A stretch of DNA of 64,000 nt from Chloroflexota bacterium (lineage in GTDB: Bacteria; Chloroflexota; Anaerolineae; Anaerolineales; Villigracilaceae), in contig JACRBJ010000023.1 of assembly GCA_016234555.1 (NCBI GenBank), positions 1 to 64,000 of the forward strand, given 5' to 3'. How positions within the stretch are numbered: the first letter of the stretch is position 1; each line of letters starts with the position of its first letter. The notes beneath the pieces are model-generated. The model did not search any database and had not been told where the DNA came from. It saw only the letters and a list, made by a program, of their open reading frames with translations. Below are positions 49,326-59,181 of this stretch, in pieces. Both the position numbers and the translations under genes were made by a program.

Positions 49326-50381
49326 ATGACTGAAACTCTTCCCATGGCTGGCGCGCCTGCACATTTAAATCTCGCCGGTCTTTCCAAGAATGATTACCGC
49401 GGCGCACCGACCACCCTCTGTCAGGGCTGCGGACACAACTCGATCTCGAACCAGATCGTGGGCGCGATGTACGAAATGAACATCGTCCCCGAAACCATCG
49501 TCAAGTTCAGCGGCATCGGATGCTCGTCCAAGTCGCCGACTTATTTCATGAACCGTTCCTTCGGGTTCAACAGCCTGCACGGACGCATGCCCGCCATCGC
49601 CACCGGCGCGTTGTTCGGCGACCACAGTCTCAAGGGCATCGGCGTTTCCGGTGACGGCGACTCTGCCAGCATCGGCATGGGGCAATTCAAGCACATCATG
49701 CGCCGCAACGTGAACATGCTGTACATCGTCGAGAACAACGGCGTGTACGGCCTCACCAAGGGACAATTCTCCGCCACCGCCGAAAAGGGACTGGAACTGA
49801 AAAAGCAGGGACAAAACGTCTACATGCCGGTTGACATCTGCATGGAAGCCTTTGTCTCGAACGCGACGTTCATCGCCCGCTCCTTTGCGGGCAACGCCAA
49901 ACAGGTGAAGGAACTGCTCAAGGCGGCGCTCTCGCACAAGGGCATCGCGGTGCTGGACATCATCAGCCCTTGCGTGACGTTCAACAACCAGGAAAACGCC
50001 TTCCATTCCTATTCGTGGGGCAAGGACCACGAGGAGCCTTTGCACGAAATCTCCTACATCGCGCCGCGCAACGAGATCGTCCTCGAACGCGAAATGGAGG
50101 AGGGTGAAATCCGCGAAGTTGCCATGCACGACGGTTCGGTGGTTGTCTTGAAGAATCTCGAAAAGGGATACGACCCCGCCAACCGCTTCGAGGCGCTGCG
50201 CGTGATGGAGGAAGCCCAGCAAAACGGATGGCTGGTGACTGGTCTCCTGTACGTGGACACCAGCAAGCCCGCCCTGACCGAAATGTACAACCTGGTGGAT
50301 ACCCCGCTCAACCGCCTGACCGAAGCGGACCTGCGCCCCGACCGCTCGATGATCGACAAGGTGAATGCGTTGATGTTCTAG
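49326..50381 (+). CDS. korB: 2-oxoacid:ferredoxin oxidoreductase, beta subunit
   Basis: A 351-residue TPP-binding subunit. Cys residues at TLCQGCGH and GIGCSSKSP and later ISPCVTFNN match the 4Fe-4S ligands of OFOR beta subunits. The TPP motif is GVSGDGDSASIGMGQFKHIMRRN followed by ENNGVYGLTKGQ. It binds thiamine diphosphate, takes the 2-oxoacid and hands electrons to its iron-sulfur cluster. It begins 15 bases after the alpha subunit with AGGAG upstream. A terminator follows, closing the operon. Substrate specificity between 2-oxoglutarate, pyruvate and others is not settled from sequence. Confidence 0.9.
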   Translation: MTETLPMAGAPAHLNLAGLSKNDYRGAPTTLCQGCGHNSISNQIVGAMYEMNIVPETIVKFSGIGCSSKSPTYFMNRSFGFNSLHGRMPAIATGALFGDHSLKGIGVSGDGDSASIGMGQFKHIMRRNVNMLYIVENNGVYGLTKGQFSATAEKGLELKKQGQNVYMPVDICMEAFVSNATFIARSFAGNAKQVKELLKAALSHKGIAVLDIISPCVTFNNQENAFHSYSWGKDHEEPLHEISYIAPRNEIVLEREMEEGEIREVAMHDGSVVVLKNLEKGYDPANRFEALRVMEEAQQNGWLVTGLLYVDTSKPALTEMYNLVDTPLNRLTEADLRPDRSMIDKVNALMF

Positions 50382-50410
50382 GGCGGGTCAAAGGTCGAAA
50401 GTCAAAAGTC

Positions 50411-50452
50411 AAGAGCGTGGATTTGCGGACAGCATTTCCACGCTCTTCATTT
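50411..50452 (+). terminator. Terminator of the kor operon
   Basis: Perfect 11-bp stem AAGAGCGTGGA / TCCACGCTCTT followed by CATTTTTA. Confidence 0.75.
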
Positions 50453-50482
50453 TTACCTGTGTACTTGTTTACCCGTGTATCT

Positions 50483-50488
50483 TATAAT
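50483..50488 (+). promoter_or_regulatory. -10 box of leaderless arfB-like gene
   Basis: TATAAT ends seven bases before the ATG at 50496, so the message should start at or within a base or two of the start codon. No Shine-Dalgarno site is present. Confidence 0.6.
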
Positions 50489-50495
50489 CCATCCC

Positions 50496-50900
50496 ATGAA
50501 ATCTCTGGAGCATGAAATCCAACTTGAATACATCCGTGCCAGCGGACCGGGCGGACAGAACGTCAACAAGGTGGCGACGGCGGTGCAATTACGCTTCGAC
50601 GTGCTGAACTCCCCGTCTCTGGCGGAGGATGTCAAAACGCGGCTGGTTAAACTGGCGGGCAAACGCATGACGGATTCGGGAACGCTGGTTATCGAAGCCG
50701 GCAGGTTCCGCACGCAGGAGAAAAACCGTGAGGACGCCGTCAACCGTCTGTACGAGTTGGTGAGAAAAGCCAGCGAGAAGCCGAAGGCGCGTCACAAGAC
50801 CAAACCGACAAGGGCATCGCGGGAGGAAAGGTTGAAGGAGAAAAAGAAACGGGGCGAGGTCAAGAAAAACCGAAAGAAAACAACCGTCACTTTCGAATGA
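50496..50900 (+). CDS. arfB: ArfB/YaeJ-like alternative ribosome-rescue factor
   Basis: A 134-residue protein. The catalytic GGQ loop is YIRASGPGGQNVNKVATAVQL near residue 20, followed by the release-factor domain 3 fold (SGTLVIEAGRFRTQEKNREDAV). The C-terminal third is a very basic tail (RERLKEKKKRGEVKKNRKK-like) of the kind that enters the empty mRNA channel of stalled ribosomes. It hydrolyses peptidyl-tRNA on non-stop complexes. The ATG at 50496 is chosen because a TATAAT box ends seven bases upstream, giving a leaderless mRNA; an in-frame ATG at 50475 precedes the box. Confidence 0.9.
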   Translation: MKSLEHEIQLEYIRASGPGGQNVNKVATAVQLRFDVLNSPSLAEDVKTRLVKLAGKRMTDSGTLVIEAGRFRTQEKNREDAVNRLYELVRKASEKPKARHKTKPTRASREERLKEKKKRGEVKKNRKKTTVTFE

Positions 50901-51012
50901 AAACCAACAAAATTCAAATATTTTAAATACCGCAAAGAAATAAAAAACTATATACTGTTTTAAACAACAGGAAGTATCCATCTGTCGATCCATTATTACA
51001 AGGGAACCGCAA

Positions 51013-51987
51013 ATGTTGACCAAAATGCGCCATCTCCTTCCAACAGCTTTGAAACAACTTCGAAACGGGGACGTTCACTGGAAGCCAGCGTTGAGTGCGG
51101 CGGAACAAACCAGGCTGACTTGGGCAAAAGCCATCCAATCCCATGCCAGCATCCCCGCGGTTTACAGGGAATTCTTCGAGTCTCGATTCACGGGTGGGAT
51201 GCCATTCCCATATACGGTTCTCGCGCCTGTCCGCAATGATTTTTTTCACAAGACAACCGAAAAATTGGTCGTCCATTCCGGACGGGAAATCAACATCCTG
51301 GAAAACCTGGGGGATGCATACAAGCTGTATGTCTATCCCTTTGAAAAGATCAGCTACGTGGAAGTCGGCGTCGTCCTGCTGGATGCCTATATCAAAATCA
51401 GCGGGGTGACAAGTGAGGGCAACCCCGATTCGATCACCATCAAGTTCAACTCGGTAACCGATCACCTTTTCACGCCCATCCTGAAGGCAATACGCCTCGC
51501 TGCGACCGGTCACGAGGAAACCTCACAAGACAATGAAGAGGGCAAGTTCGACCATCTCTCCAGGTTGAACTTCAAATTCATGAGCTATGCCCAGCGCAGC
51601 CTGCTGGCTGGAGAAAAGGTTCTCCAATTCGTCTTACAGCCCGAAATTCAGACACCGCTCATAACGCTTCCGGGCTGGACCTATTACAAAATCCTTTCCC
51701 CCACTCACATGAGCATCCTGACAGACAGGGAACTCATCATGATTCGAGAGGATGAACTAAAGAGCAGGGATATCGGAAGATACGGTGGCTTCTGGGACTA
51801 CATCCCCCTAAACAAAATCGTTGCGCTGAACCTGACCCACATGGACAACAATCTACTGACGCTGTCCATCCAGCTATCTGAAAATACCCGGCTCGGATTC
51901 CTCTTTGAACCCTCTACGAAGCCGGAACTTCACCAGTTACTCGACCACTTCGACAAACTGTCTGCCGCACATAGAGGAAAAAGATGA
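51013..51987 (+). CDS. Unknown protein with two PH-like halves
   Basis: A 324-residue soluble protein that I do not recognise. Two stretches look alike and like bacterial PH domains: about 85-150 (KLVVHSGREINILENLG, YVYPFEKISYVEVGVVLLDAYIKISG) and about 225-320 (SPTHMSILTDRELIMIRED, YIPLNKIVALNLTHMDNNLLTLSIQL, RLGFLFEPSTKPELHQLLDHF). Such domains often act in membrane or stress signalling. There is no signal peptide or helix. TATACT at 50951-50956 is a possible -10 box in an AT-rich intergenic tract. The domain reading is inference. Confidence 0.65.
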   Translation: MLTKMRHLLPTALKQLRNGDVHWKPALSAAEQTRLTWAKAIQSHASIPAVYREFFESRFTGGMPFPYTVLAPVRNDFFHKTTEKLVVHSGREINILENLGDAYKLYVYPFEKISYVEVGVVLLDAYIKISGVTSEGNPDSITIKFNSVTDHLFTPILKAIRLAATGHEETSQDNEEGKFDHLSRLNFKFMSYAQRSLLAGEKVLQFVLQPEIQTPLITLPGWTYYKILSPTHMSILTDRELIMIREDELKSRDIGRYGGFWDYIPLNKIVALNLTHMDNNLLTLSIQLSENTRLGFLFEPSTKPELHQLLDHFDKLSAAHRGKR

Positions 51988-52119
51988 GCCGCTCGTCGTC
52001 GCCACGACAGTTCAACTGCATTTCGACGCGCGGGCGCGCTCATCCGACATAAAATCCACACAGCTTCTTTGCAGCTTCTCGATACACCGGTGGGAGAATT
52101 AGCCAAAAGGAATACAAAC

Positions 52120-52845
52120 ATGGCTAACAAGGAATCCATCCGTCGGCATCACAACAAACGCATCACAACCTGTCACAAACATGGGGGAGGAAGACTTCGC
52201 AGCGAGAATGAACATCTTCAATCCGAGATTATCCGTCTCAAACAATTACTTACCAAATTGGAAGAACAGGCATCACTCGACCCGCTGACGGGTGTGTTTA
52301 ACCGTCGGCGGGTGGAATTCATGCTTGCGGCAGACGATGCTCCAACGAGATGGGGCATTGCCCCTGTCAGCATTGTGATGCTGGACATGGACAACTTCAA
52401 AGGGATCAATGACGCCTTTGGCCATGTGGTCGGCGACCTGGCGCTGAAAACCCTGGGCAAGAAACTCAGACAAATGACGCGGGCCGAGGATATTGTATGT
52501 CGCTACGGCGGCGACGAATTCATCGTCTTCCTTTACAACGTCAGTTGTGAGACGGCATATAAACGCGTCGAAGAGTGGCGACGGACAGTGGAGGAAAGCC
52601 CAATCATTCATCAGAGCGGGCGAATTCGCATCACAATCACGGCAGGCATCGCCAGCTACGCGGAACATGGGGATACGCTTGCCAAAACCATCAAGGCGGC
52701 AGATAGGGCGCTATATTGGGCAAAAGGCATGGGACGAAACTGCGTGGCAACAGCAGACGATGTCAATCAAACGTTTTACTCATTCCCGTATAATCTTCTG
52801 ACAAACAGGGAATTTGCGAACGTCGAATCTGGCTTTTGTAACTAA
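52120..52845 (+). CDS. GGDEF diguanylate cyclase
   Basis: A 241-residue protein. A basic N-terminus and short coiled coil (ENEHLQSEIIRLKQLLTKLEEQ) precede one GGDEF domain: DPLTGVFNRRRVEFML, the metal/GTP region VIMLDMDNFKGINDAFGHVVGD, and the active-site GGDEF at residues 130-134. An RAED inhibitory I-site lies exactly five residues before GGDEF, so product feedback is likely intact. It makes cyclic di-GMP from GTP. There is no sensory domain beyond the coiled coil. The ATG at 52120 is preceded by AAAAGG; an in-frame ATG at 52069 has weaker context. Confidence 0.92.
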   Translation: MANKESIRRHHNKRITTCHKHGGGRLRSENEHLQSEIIRLKQLLTKLEEQASLDPLTGVFNRRRVEFMLAADDAPTRWGIAPVSIVMLDMDNFKGINDAFGHVVGDLALKTLGKKLRQMTRAEDIVCRYGGDEFIVFLYNVSCETAYKRVEEWRRTVEESPIIHQSGRIRITITAGIASYAEHGDTLAKTIKAADRALYWAKGMGRNCVATADDVNQTFYSFPYNLLTNREFANVESGFCN

Positions 52846-53005
52846 AGCACCAAAGCGAACACCCCGCCGACAATTTACGACCACACAAACACCACACAAT
52901 TCCTTCACCGCCATGTAATTCCCCGCTGGGAAAATACAACCATCGAGCTTCCTTTTCATCTGTGAAGAGGAAACCAACGTCAAAATTTACTATCGGAGAA
53001 AAAAC

Positions 53006-53470
53006 ATGAAAAACAAAAAATGGTTGAACTACACCCTCGGCATTTTGCTCACCCTGGTCGTACTGACCGTTGTGGCGGGAGCGGGCTTCCGCGCGGGAAT
53101 GATACAGAACGTCTCCTCCCTGCGAAATGCGAATGGCGCGCGCCTGTTCTTCGCGCATGATGTCAGGGACACGTCACGGGGAATGAAGGGCGCTTTGCAG
53201 GATGGCGTCAACCCGCAGAGCAACGGCTTGCCCCAGGATTTCCAAAGGCAAATGCCGGGTATGGATCGCAGCTTCGACCGTCGGGACGGGGGATTCCCTG
53301 CCTTCCGCCTGATCCCCTTGATTGTGTTGGGATTGCTGGTCTGGCTCGGATACGTCCTCGTCAAAAAGAGCGGCTGGCGGCTTTCGTTTAGTAAGGTGAC
53401 TCCCACTCCTGCCCCTGTCGCAGTCGAAACCTCCAGCGTGGGAGTGGAGGAGAAAAAGGAATCAGAGTAG
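53006..53470 (+). CDS. Small two-helix membrane protein, unknown
   Basis: A 154-residue protein. Helix one covers 8-30 (YTLGILLTLVVLTVVAGAGFRAG). An outside loop of about 75 residues with Met/Asp/Arg-rich patches follows (RGMKGALQD, RQMPGMDRSFDRRDGG), then helix two (LIPLIVLGLLVWLGYVLV) and a C-terminal inside tail with Pro and Glu. The layout matches the 99-residue protein at 60576, and both lie near efflux and sensor genes. GGAG precedes the ATG and a terminator follows. No family was recognised. Confidence 0.7.
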   Translation: MKNKKWLNYTLGILLTLVVLTVVAGAGFRAGMIQNVSSLRNANGARLFFAHDVRDTSRGMKGALQDGVNPQSNGLPQDFQRQMPGMDRSFDRRDGGFPAFRLIPLIVLGLLVWLGYVLVKKSGWRLSFSKVTPTPAPVAVETSSVGVEEKKESE

Positions 53471-53492
53471 GAAAAATCTGTTGAGCAGAATC

Positions 53493-53526
53493 AGACGTCC
53501 ACTTCGAAAGAGGTGGGCGTCTTTTG
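53493..53526 (+). terminator. Terminator after small membrane protein
   Basis: Stem AGACG-CCAC / GTGG-CGTCT followed by TTTGC; short T run, moderately convincing. Confidence 0.55.
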
Positions 53527-53634
53527 CTTAATCTACACAATCTCTCCACAATTCCATGACGGCTTCTTTACATCCGTTTTTTATACTGCAAACACCGAAA
53601 AATAAATCACGCAAAGGAAAGGCGCACAGACAAA

Positions 53635-55128
53635 ATGCCATCGAAAATCAGTTCCTTGTTCACCGCACGAGTCCAAAAACTGGAGAAATCAAAACTATTC
53701 AAACGGTTCGGGAAAAAGACCTGGTGGGGAATTGCCCTTGTCCTCGTCCTCGCAATTGGGGGCGGCGTTGCCTATTTTCAGGTGAACACCGGAGAAACAG
53801 AAACCACCGAGACCCAAACCCTGCAAACCACGGTAGCCAGGACAGGCGACCTGACGCTTTACGCAAGCGGTACCGGGACATTGATCGCCGTGCGCGAAGT
53901 GGACCTGCGCTTCACTGCCGACGGGGAGGTAAAGGAAATCAATGTGGAAGTTGGCGACAAGGTCAAGGCGGGCGACGTGCTGGCAAGGATCGACGACACG
54001 GATGCGCAGATCAAATACAAACAGGCGAAACGGGATTTGCTCGAGTCGACCTCGGCGGCGGCGGTTGCCACAGCGGAGGAAGCGGTCGCCACGGCGGAAA
54101 CAGACCTGATTACCGCAATCAATAAATTGTCGTACCTGATCAGCTCCGAGGTCTATTATTGGGAAGTGAAGGTTGCGGAAACGGACACGGCAATTCACGA
54201 GGCAAAAGCCGCCCTGGAAACATCCCCGAACAACGCGGAACAAAAAGAGAAGCTGGAAAAGGCGGAAGCCTACATGGAATATGCCGAAGAAAGGCTCAAG
54301 GACGCCTGGTGGTATTACGACCATGACTATGTGAAGGATAAATTCGTTGCCTGGGATTCGGAAAGCGGCAAAAAGACATATTCCCCACCCAATGACGCCG
54401 AGATTGCGGAGGCGCGCGCAGGTCTGACGGTGGCAAAAGCCACACTTCAGGAAGCCAAGTATCTTTATGCCGCGTTGACCGGTGGAGAAGTACCCGAAGA
54501 CGCAACCGGCTCCGGCTTGACTGAACTGGAGCAAACCAAACTCAACCTCGAAGCGGCGCAGGTAACACTGGACGGCACAGCACTCATCACGCCCATTGAT
54601 GGCACGGTTATGTCCATTGACATTATCGTCGGCGACTATCCGGAGGACAACTCCTCGATGACCATCGCGGACTTGAGCAAAAAATATCTCGAAGTATTTT
54701 TGGATGAGTCGGATTGGGAAAACGTGAAAGTTGGTTATCCCGCAGAGGTGGTGTTCGACATCCTACCCGATTCCACCTTCAAAGCCACCGTCATTCAGGT
54801 CGATCCGGGCTTGTACAGCGAATCCGGTACTTCAGCCGTGAGAGCCATCGTCCAGATCGACGAGGTGGACGAAGACAGTTTCAACTTCCCGCTTGGCACC
54901 AGCGCCGCGGCGGATGTGATCGCCGGCGACGCAACGGACGCGATCCTCATTCCGGTGGAAGCCCTGCACGATGCGGGCAATGGTCAATACGGCGTGTTTG
55001 TGATGACGAACGGCGAACCCCGCCTGCAACTGGTGGAAGTCGGCATCCAGGATTTGACCACTGCGGCAATCATCTCCGGTTTGAACCCGGGCGACGTGGT
55101 GACGACGGGCATCGCGGAGACACAATGA
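53635..55128 (+). CDS. Periplasmic adaptor (MacA/HlyD-like) of efflux system
   Basis: A 497-residue adaptor. A membrane anchor lies at about 30-48 ([21 protein letters not shown]). The barrel-sandwich hybrid follows ([40 protein letters not shown]), then a long alpha-helical hairpin (about 120-300) and the second lipoyl half ([19 protein letters not shown]). A beta-barrel ([17 protein letters not shown]) and membrane-proximal domain ([21 protein letters not shown]) complete the fold. It links an ABC permease to outside partners. Its stop overlaps the ATPase start by four bases (ATGA). Chloroflexota may lack an outer-membrane TolC, so the pump may act across one membrane. Confidence 0.9.
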   Translation: MPSKISSLFTARVQKLEKSKLFKRFGKKTWWGIALVLVLAIGGGVAYFQVNTGETETTETQTLQTTVARTGDLTLYASGTGTLIAVREVDLRFTADGEVKEINVEVGDKVKAGDVLARIDDTDAQIKYKQAKRDLLESTSAAAVATAEEAVATAETDLITAINKLSYLISSEVYYWEVKVAETDTAIHEAKAALETSPNNAEQKEKLEKAEAYMEYAEERLKDAWWYYDHDYVKDKFVAWDSESGKKTYSPPNDAEIAEARAGLTVAKATLQEAKYLYAALTGGEVPEDATGSGLTELEQTKLNLEAAQVTLDGTALITPIDGTVMSIDIIVGDYPEDNSSMTIADLSKKYLEVFLDESDWENVKVGYPAEVVFDILPDSTFKATVIQVDPGLYSESGTSAVRAIVQIDEVDEDSFNFPLGTSAAADVIAGDATDAILIPVEALHDAGNGQYGVFVMTNGEPRLQLVEVGIQDLTTAAIISGLNPGDVVTTGIAETQ

Positions 55129-55850
55129 GCGACGGGCGCAAGATCATCGAAACGGTGGACATTACCAAAATCTACGGCATGGGCGATATCAGTGTGGCGG
55201 CGCTCAACGGTGTGAGCATCACCATCGAAGCGGGCGAATTCGTCGCCATCATGGGGCAGTCCGGTTCGGGAAAAAGCACGTTGATGCACATTTTGGGATG
55301 CCTGTCCAAACCGACGTCGGGACAGTATTTTCTCGACGGCGAGGACGTCAGCCAGTTGGATAAGGTCGAACTGGCGGGAGTCCGTAACCGCAAGATCGGA
55401 TTCATCTTCCAGGCTTATAACCTGCTGGCGCGGACATCCGCCCTGCGAAATGTGACCCTGCCATTGCTCTACGACCATGCCAACCCGCGCACCATGGAAG
55501 AGGCGGATGAAAAAGCCAACAAACTGCTGGCGCTGGTTGGACTTGCGGATCGCGCTCAACACCAGCCGCATGAACTCTCCGGCGGACAGCAGCAGCGCGT
55601 CGCCATTGCCCGTTCGCTAGTCAACGACCCGGTGCTGATCATCGGCGACGAGCCAACAGGCAACCTCGACAGTCGCTCCGGCGAAGAAATCATGAATCTC
55701 CTGCACACGCTCCATGCGCAGGGCACCACCATCGTCATGGTCACACACGACCCGAAGATCGCCGCACACACCCAACGCACCATCAGCCTGCTGGACGGCA
55801 AGGTGGACTTCATCAACCACAACGGGAAGGCACACCATGAAACCGTTTGA
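55125..55850 (+). CDS. MacB/LolD-like ABC ATPase
   Basis: A 241-residue ATPase of the MacB/LolD group. It starts [21 protein letters not shown], with Walker [10 protein letters not shown], the Q-loop [18 protein letters not shown], signature LSGGQQQR, Walker [17 protein letters not shown], and switch His in MVTHDPKIA. It drives the permease encoded immediately downstream by mechanotransmission rather than classical transport. It overlaps the adaptor gene by four bases and the permease gene by 14 bases, so the three subunits are translated as a unit. Confidence 0.93.
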   Translation: MSDGRKIIETVDITKIYGMGDISVAALNGVSITIEAGEFVAIMGQSGSGKSTLMHILGCLSKPTSGQYFLDGEDVSQLDKVELAGVRNRKIGFIFQAYNLLARTSALRNVTLPLLYDHANPRTMEEADEKANKLLALVGLADRAQHQPHELSGGQQQRVAIARSLVNDPVLIIGDEPTGNLDSRSGEEIMNLLHTLHAQGTTIVMVTHDPKIAAHTQRTISLLDGKVDFINHNGKAHHETV

Positions 55851-57066
55851 AGCCGCGCGCATTGCCTGGGAAGCGATTCAAAAAAACAAGGTGCGTTCGT
55901 TTCTCACGATGTTGGGAATCATCATCGGCGTGGCGGCGGTCATCATCATGGTCGCCATCAGCGCGGGAACCGAAGCCACGATTCAAGAACAGATCACCTC
56001 ACTGGGGTCGAACCTGATCTTTGTTCAGGGTTCGATGCAGCGTGGCGGACCCGGTCAGCCTCCGCAGGGCGGGCTGGTCTTTGACGACGCCGCCGCAATC
56101 GAGGAAGGTGTCAGCGGCGTGACCTCGGTGGTGGTCGAACAAAATGCAAGTGAAACCGTCAAATATTCGGGCGACGTCATTCTTGAAAGTATTTCCATCC
56201 TTGGCACCACGTCGGGCTTCCTTTCGGTGCGCGACATGGAACTCGCCGACGGACGTTATTTCACCGACAAGGAGATAGACCGCAAGCAGAAGGTGATCGT
56301 GCTTGGCTCCTCGATTGCAGAGGAACTTTTCGGCGAGGACGACCCCATCAACCAGGTCGTAACCGTCGACTCGACCAAGATGACCGTCATCGGTGTGATG
56401 GAGGAGAAAGGCACAGTCGGCAACACAAGCTATGACTCCTACGTCTTCATGCCCATCACGGTGGTCTTCCAAAAATTCACGCCGTCGATGTTTGCCCGCA
56501 TCATGGGCGACAGCATCCGCATGATTTACGTGGAAGTCGATCCCGACGAAAACATCGAAGACATCATCACGCAGATCGAAATCCTGCTTGCCAGGCGCCA
56601 CGATGTCACATTGGATGAAGCCGACTTCACCGTCACCACACAACAGGACATCATCTCCACCCAGGAATCAACCACCGCCGCCTTCCGTTCCCTGCTGGCG
56701 TGGGTGGCAGGTGTCTCGCTCATCGTCGGCGGCATCGGCATCATGAACATCATGCTGGTCAGCGTCACCGAGCGCACCCGCGAGATCGGCATCCGCCAAT
56801 CCGTTGGCGCGACCCCCAACGACATCCGCCTGCAATTTTTGACCGAAGCCCTCATGCTCAGCATCGTCGGCGGACTGATCGGGATCGTCGTCGGCGTGGG
56901 CGGGTCGTACATCTTCGGCGCGCTCAGCGACATGCGGACGGTTGTCCAGCCCAGTTCCATTTTGCTGGCGTTCAGTTCATCCGCCATCGTTGGCGCGTTC
57001 TTCGGGTATTACCCTGCAGACCAGGCGGCGCAACTCGATCCCATTGAAGCGTTGAGATACGAATAA
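55837..57066 (+). CDS. MacB-like ABC permease (FtsX fold)
   Basis: A 409-residue permease. Helix one is near 20-45 ([20 protein letters not shown]), followed by an outside MacB-type domain of about 230 residues. Three C-terminal helices carry the FtsX hallmarks [41 protein letters not shown] and [11 protein letters not shown]. With the adaptor and ATPase it forms a MacAB-type efflux or lipoprotein-handling machine, extruding peptides, macrolides or envelope signals. The start at 55837 overlaps the ATPase gene by 14 bases. Confidence 0.93.
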   Translation: MKPFEAARIAWEAIQKNKVRSFLTMLGIIIGVAAVIIMVAISAGTEATIQEQITSLGSNLIFVQGSMQRGGPGQPPQGGLVFDDAAAIEEGVSGVTSVVVEQNASETVKYSGDVILESISILGTTSGFLSVRDMELADGRYFTDKEIDRKQKVIVLGSSIAEELFGEDDPINQVVTVDSTKMTVIGVMEEKGTVGNTSYDSYVFMPITVVFQKFTPSMFARIMGDSIRMIYVEVDPDENIEDIITQIEILLARRHDVTLDEADFTVTTQQDIISTQESTTAAFRSLLAWVAGVSLIVGGIGIMNIMLVSVTERTREIGIRQSVGATPNDIRLQFLTEALMLSIVGGLIGIVVGVGGSYIFGALSDMRTVVQPSSILLAFSSSAIVGAFFGYYPADQAAQLDPIEALRYE

Positions 57067-57090
57067 AACGGACTCCAAAAAGGACACATC

Positions 57091-57714
57091 ATGAACAAAA
57101 ATTTTTTCTGGATAGTTCTTCCCCTCCTGACCTTGACTGCCTGCTCCTTCAACTTCGGGACAATTGGTTCCGTTTCGAGCGGCGGCGCTCCCGCCGGTAT
57201 GGAGCTGCCGGCGCAGACCAAACTCGTCCTCGGCATCATCAACCTCGAAGAGACGGAAAACGCCGTCACTGCCGAACAGGCAAAGGAACTCGTACCGATG
57301 TTTTACGTCTTGCAGGATTTGAACGAAAGCGACACCGCCGCGCAGGAAGAGATAGACGGGTTGACGGAGCAAATTCAAGAGACGCTGACTGCCGAACAGA
57401 CGCAAGCCATTGAAACCATGACCCTCTCGCGGCAGGATATTTTCGCCATTGTGCAAGGCGGGGGGAACAGCGCAAAGACAGGCGCGTCGGAATCATCGTC
57501 AACCTCAGGCGATGGGATGGGTGGTCCGCCCGACATGGGCGGAGTCCCTGGCGGGATGCCCAGTGGCGGAGGGATGCCCGGCGGGATGCCTAGCGGGACA
57601 ACATCCAGCGGGACGACAAGCGTAGACGAGAGCGTCCCCCCCGTAATGGGCACCAGCACCCCCTCGGCATTATTCGACGCTGTGATTGAACTTTTGGAAA
57701 AGAAACTGCAATAA
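57091..57714 (+). CDS. Lipoprotein with Gly/Met/Ser-rich C-terminus, unknown
   Basis: A 207-residue lipoprotein: signal peptide FFWIVLPLLTLTAC with the lipobox Cys at 18. A helical middle follows (TKLVLGIINLEETENAVTAEQAKELV, then LTEQIQETLTAEQTQAIETM), and the tail is rich in Gly, Met, Pro and Ser (GGVPGGMPSGGGMPGGMPSG). The helical part, with repeated LTAEQ motifs, resembles Spy/CpxP-like stress sensors only in style. It begins 24 bases after the permease gene, so it belongs to the efflux operon. The function is unknown. Confidence 0.72.
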   Translation: MNKNFFWIVLPLLTLTACSFNFGTIGSVSSGGAPAGMELPAQTKLVLGIINLEETENAVTAEQAKELVPMFYVLQDLNESDTAAQEEIDGLTEQIQETLTAEQTQAIETMTLSRQDIFAIVQGGGNSAKTGASESSSTSGDGMGGPPDMGGVPGGMPSGGGMPGGMPSGTTSSGTTSVDESVPPVMGTSTPSALFDAVIELLEKKLQ

Positions 57715-57729
57715 CAAGGATCGATTTCG

Positions 57730-58461
57730 ATGAGGAAAAATGGATTTCTCCTGATAATGGCGGTGATTACGCTTGCATTGAGCGCCTGCAGTGGGCGTGC
57801 AAGCGCAGCGCAGCTTTCGAGGGAGGAAATCATATCTGGCGCATACACGGCTGTTGCATTAACCAGCATGGCTCAATTACAGATGACGCAGATTGTCACC
57901 AACACGCCCATTGCGGAGCCTACGGCAACACCAGCAATCATCACGGTAACGCCCTCAATTACCAACACGTCATCTGCAAGTTCTTATACCCATGATTTCG
58001 AGAATCCATACCTGACCCCGCTGCCGTCCCTACCGGCAATTGCCACAGTTTCGTTGGCGCAACCCTCTGCCACCGCAGGACAATACAACACGGAAAGTTC
58101 GGCTCCCTGCGACGGCTCCACCTATGTCGACGACATGAATATCCCGGACGGGACCGTGTTCGCACCGGGCGAGACCTTCACCAAGACATGGAAGATCAAA
58201 AATACCGGCGCCTGCGCCTGGAATAGGTCTTATGCCATTGCCTTTTCGGGCGGGGACGATATGTCCGGCACGGCCACTGCTCTTCGCAGGGCAATCCCAC
58301 CCAACGGGGCAGGCAACATCTCAGTTGAACTGACCGCGCCCGATACGCCTGGCACTTACACCGGATATTGGGTCATGACCAACAGCAGCGGCGCTCCCTT
58401 TGGAAATGTCTTTTATGTACAAATAGTCGTCCAGACCGACAATGCGTCGAAGGATGAATAG
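57730..58461 (+). CDS. Lipoprotein with C-terminal NBR1-like Ig domain
   Basis: A 243-residue lipoprotein. The signal peptide LIMAVITLALSAC has its Cys near residue 20, followed by a Thr/Pro/Ser-rich spacer to about 115. A domain of about 110 residues matches the Ig-like fold of NBR1 (SSAPCDGSTYVDDMNIPDGT, ETFTKTWKIKNTGACAWNRSYAI, SVELTAPDTPGTYTGYWVMTNSSGAPFG). Two Cys may form a disulfide. Such domains bind protein or sugar partners on the bacterial surface. It lies 15 bases after the previous lipoprotein and shortly before the response regulator gene, inside the efflux-TCS cluster. Confidence 0.82.
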   Translation: MRKNGFLLIMAVITLALSACSGRASAAQLSREEIISGAYTAVALTSMAQLQMTQIVTNTPIAEPTATPAIITVTPSITNTSSASSYTHDFENPYLTPLPSLPAIATVSLAQPSATAGQYNTESSAPCDGSTYVDDMNIPDGTVFAPGETFTKTWKIKNTGACAWNRSYAIAFSGGDDMSGTATALRRAIPPNGAGNISVELTAPDTPGTYTGYWVMTNSSGAPFGNVFYVQIVVQTDNASKDE

Positions 58462-58495
58462 CAATCTGATACAATTTCAATGGAAAGAAAATAAC

Positions 58496-59179
58496 ATGCC
58501 ACAAACCATTCTAATCGTCGATGACGAAAAACGTCTTGTTTCCCTCGTGGAAAGCTACCTGACACAGGAAGGCTACCGCGTTGCCTCCGCTTACAACGGC
58601 AGGGAGGCACTCACGGTTGCCAACAAGGAAAAGCCCGATCTCATCATCCTCGACATCATGATGCCCGAAATGAACGGTTACGAGTTCATGCGGGAACATC
58701 GCGCCAGGTGCGACACCCCCATCATCATGCTGACCGCCAAAGTGGAGGACGACGACAAGATCATCGGTCTCGAACTCGGCGCGGACGATTACGTCGTCAA
58801 GCCGTTCAAGCCGCGCGAACTGATGGCGCGGGTGCGGAATGTGCTGCGCCGCGCGGGCAAATCCTCGCCGACAGGGAAGACCCTCAAGGTGGCGGATATC
58901 GTCCTCGACCACGACAGCCGCGAAGTGCTGATCGGCGAACGCGGCATCGACCTGACCCCGTCCGAGTTTGACCTGCTCGCCGCCCTGATGACCACGCCCG
59001 GGCGCGTCTTTTCCCGCCTCGACCTGCTCGATGTGATTCAAGGCGTCCGCTACGAAGGCTACGAACGCACCATCGACACCCACGTCAAAAATCTGCGCGC
59101 CAAACTGGAGGATGACCCGCGTCAGCCGCGTCATATCGAAACCGTGTACGGCGTCGGCTATCGCCTGAGAAAAGCCTGA
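58496..59179 (+). CDS. OmpR-family response regulator
   Basis: A 227-residue regulator. The receiver domain (3-118) carries the acidic pair in ILIVDDEK, phospho-acceptor Asp53 in LIILDIMMPE, Thr in IIMLTAK, and Lys in VKPFKPRE. A winged-helix DNA-binding domain follows (LTPSEFDLLAALMTTPGRVFSRLDLLDVI, DTHVKNLRAKLEDDP, TVYGVGYRL). It is paired with the histidine kinase two bases downstream and probably controls the efflux genes upstream. The ATG at 58496 is chosen with GGAAAG upstream; a start at 58442 would run back into the preceding gene. Confidence 0.95.
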   Translation: MPQTILIVDDEKRLVSLVESYLTQEGYRVASAYNGREALTVANKEKPDLIILDIMMPEMNGYEFMREHRARCDTPIIMLTAKVEDDDKIIGLELGADDYVVKPFKPRELMARVRNVLRRAGKSSPTGKTLKVADIVLDHDSREVLIGERGIDLTPSEFDLLAALMTTPGRVFSRLDLLDVIQGVRYEGYERTIDTHVKNLRAKLEDDPRQPRHIETVYGVGYRLRKA

Positions 59180-59181
59180 GC

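Noticed and set aside
54714..55124. Upstream extension of the MacB-like ATPase frame
   Set aside because: It overlaps the adaptor gene out of frame; the ATGA start at 55125 fits the family N-terminus.
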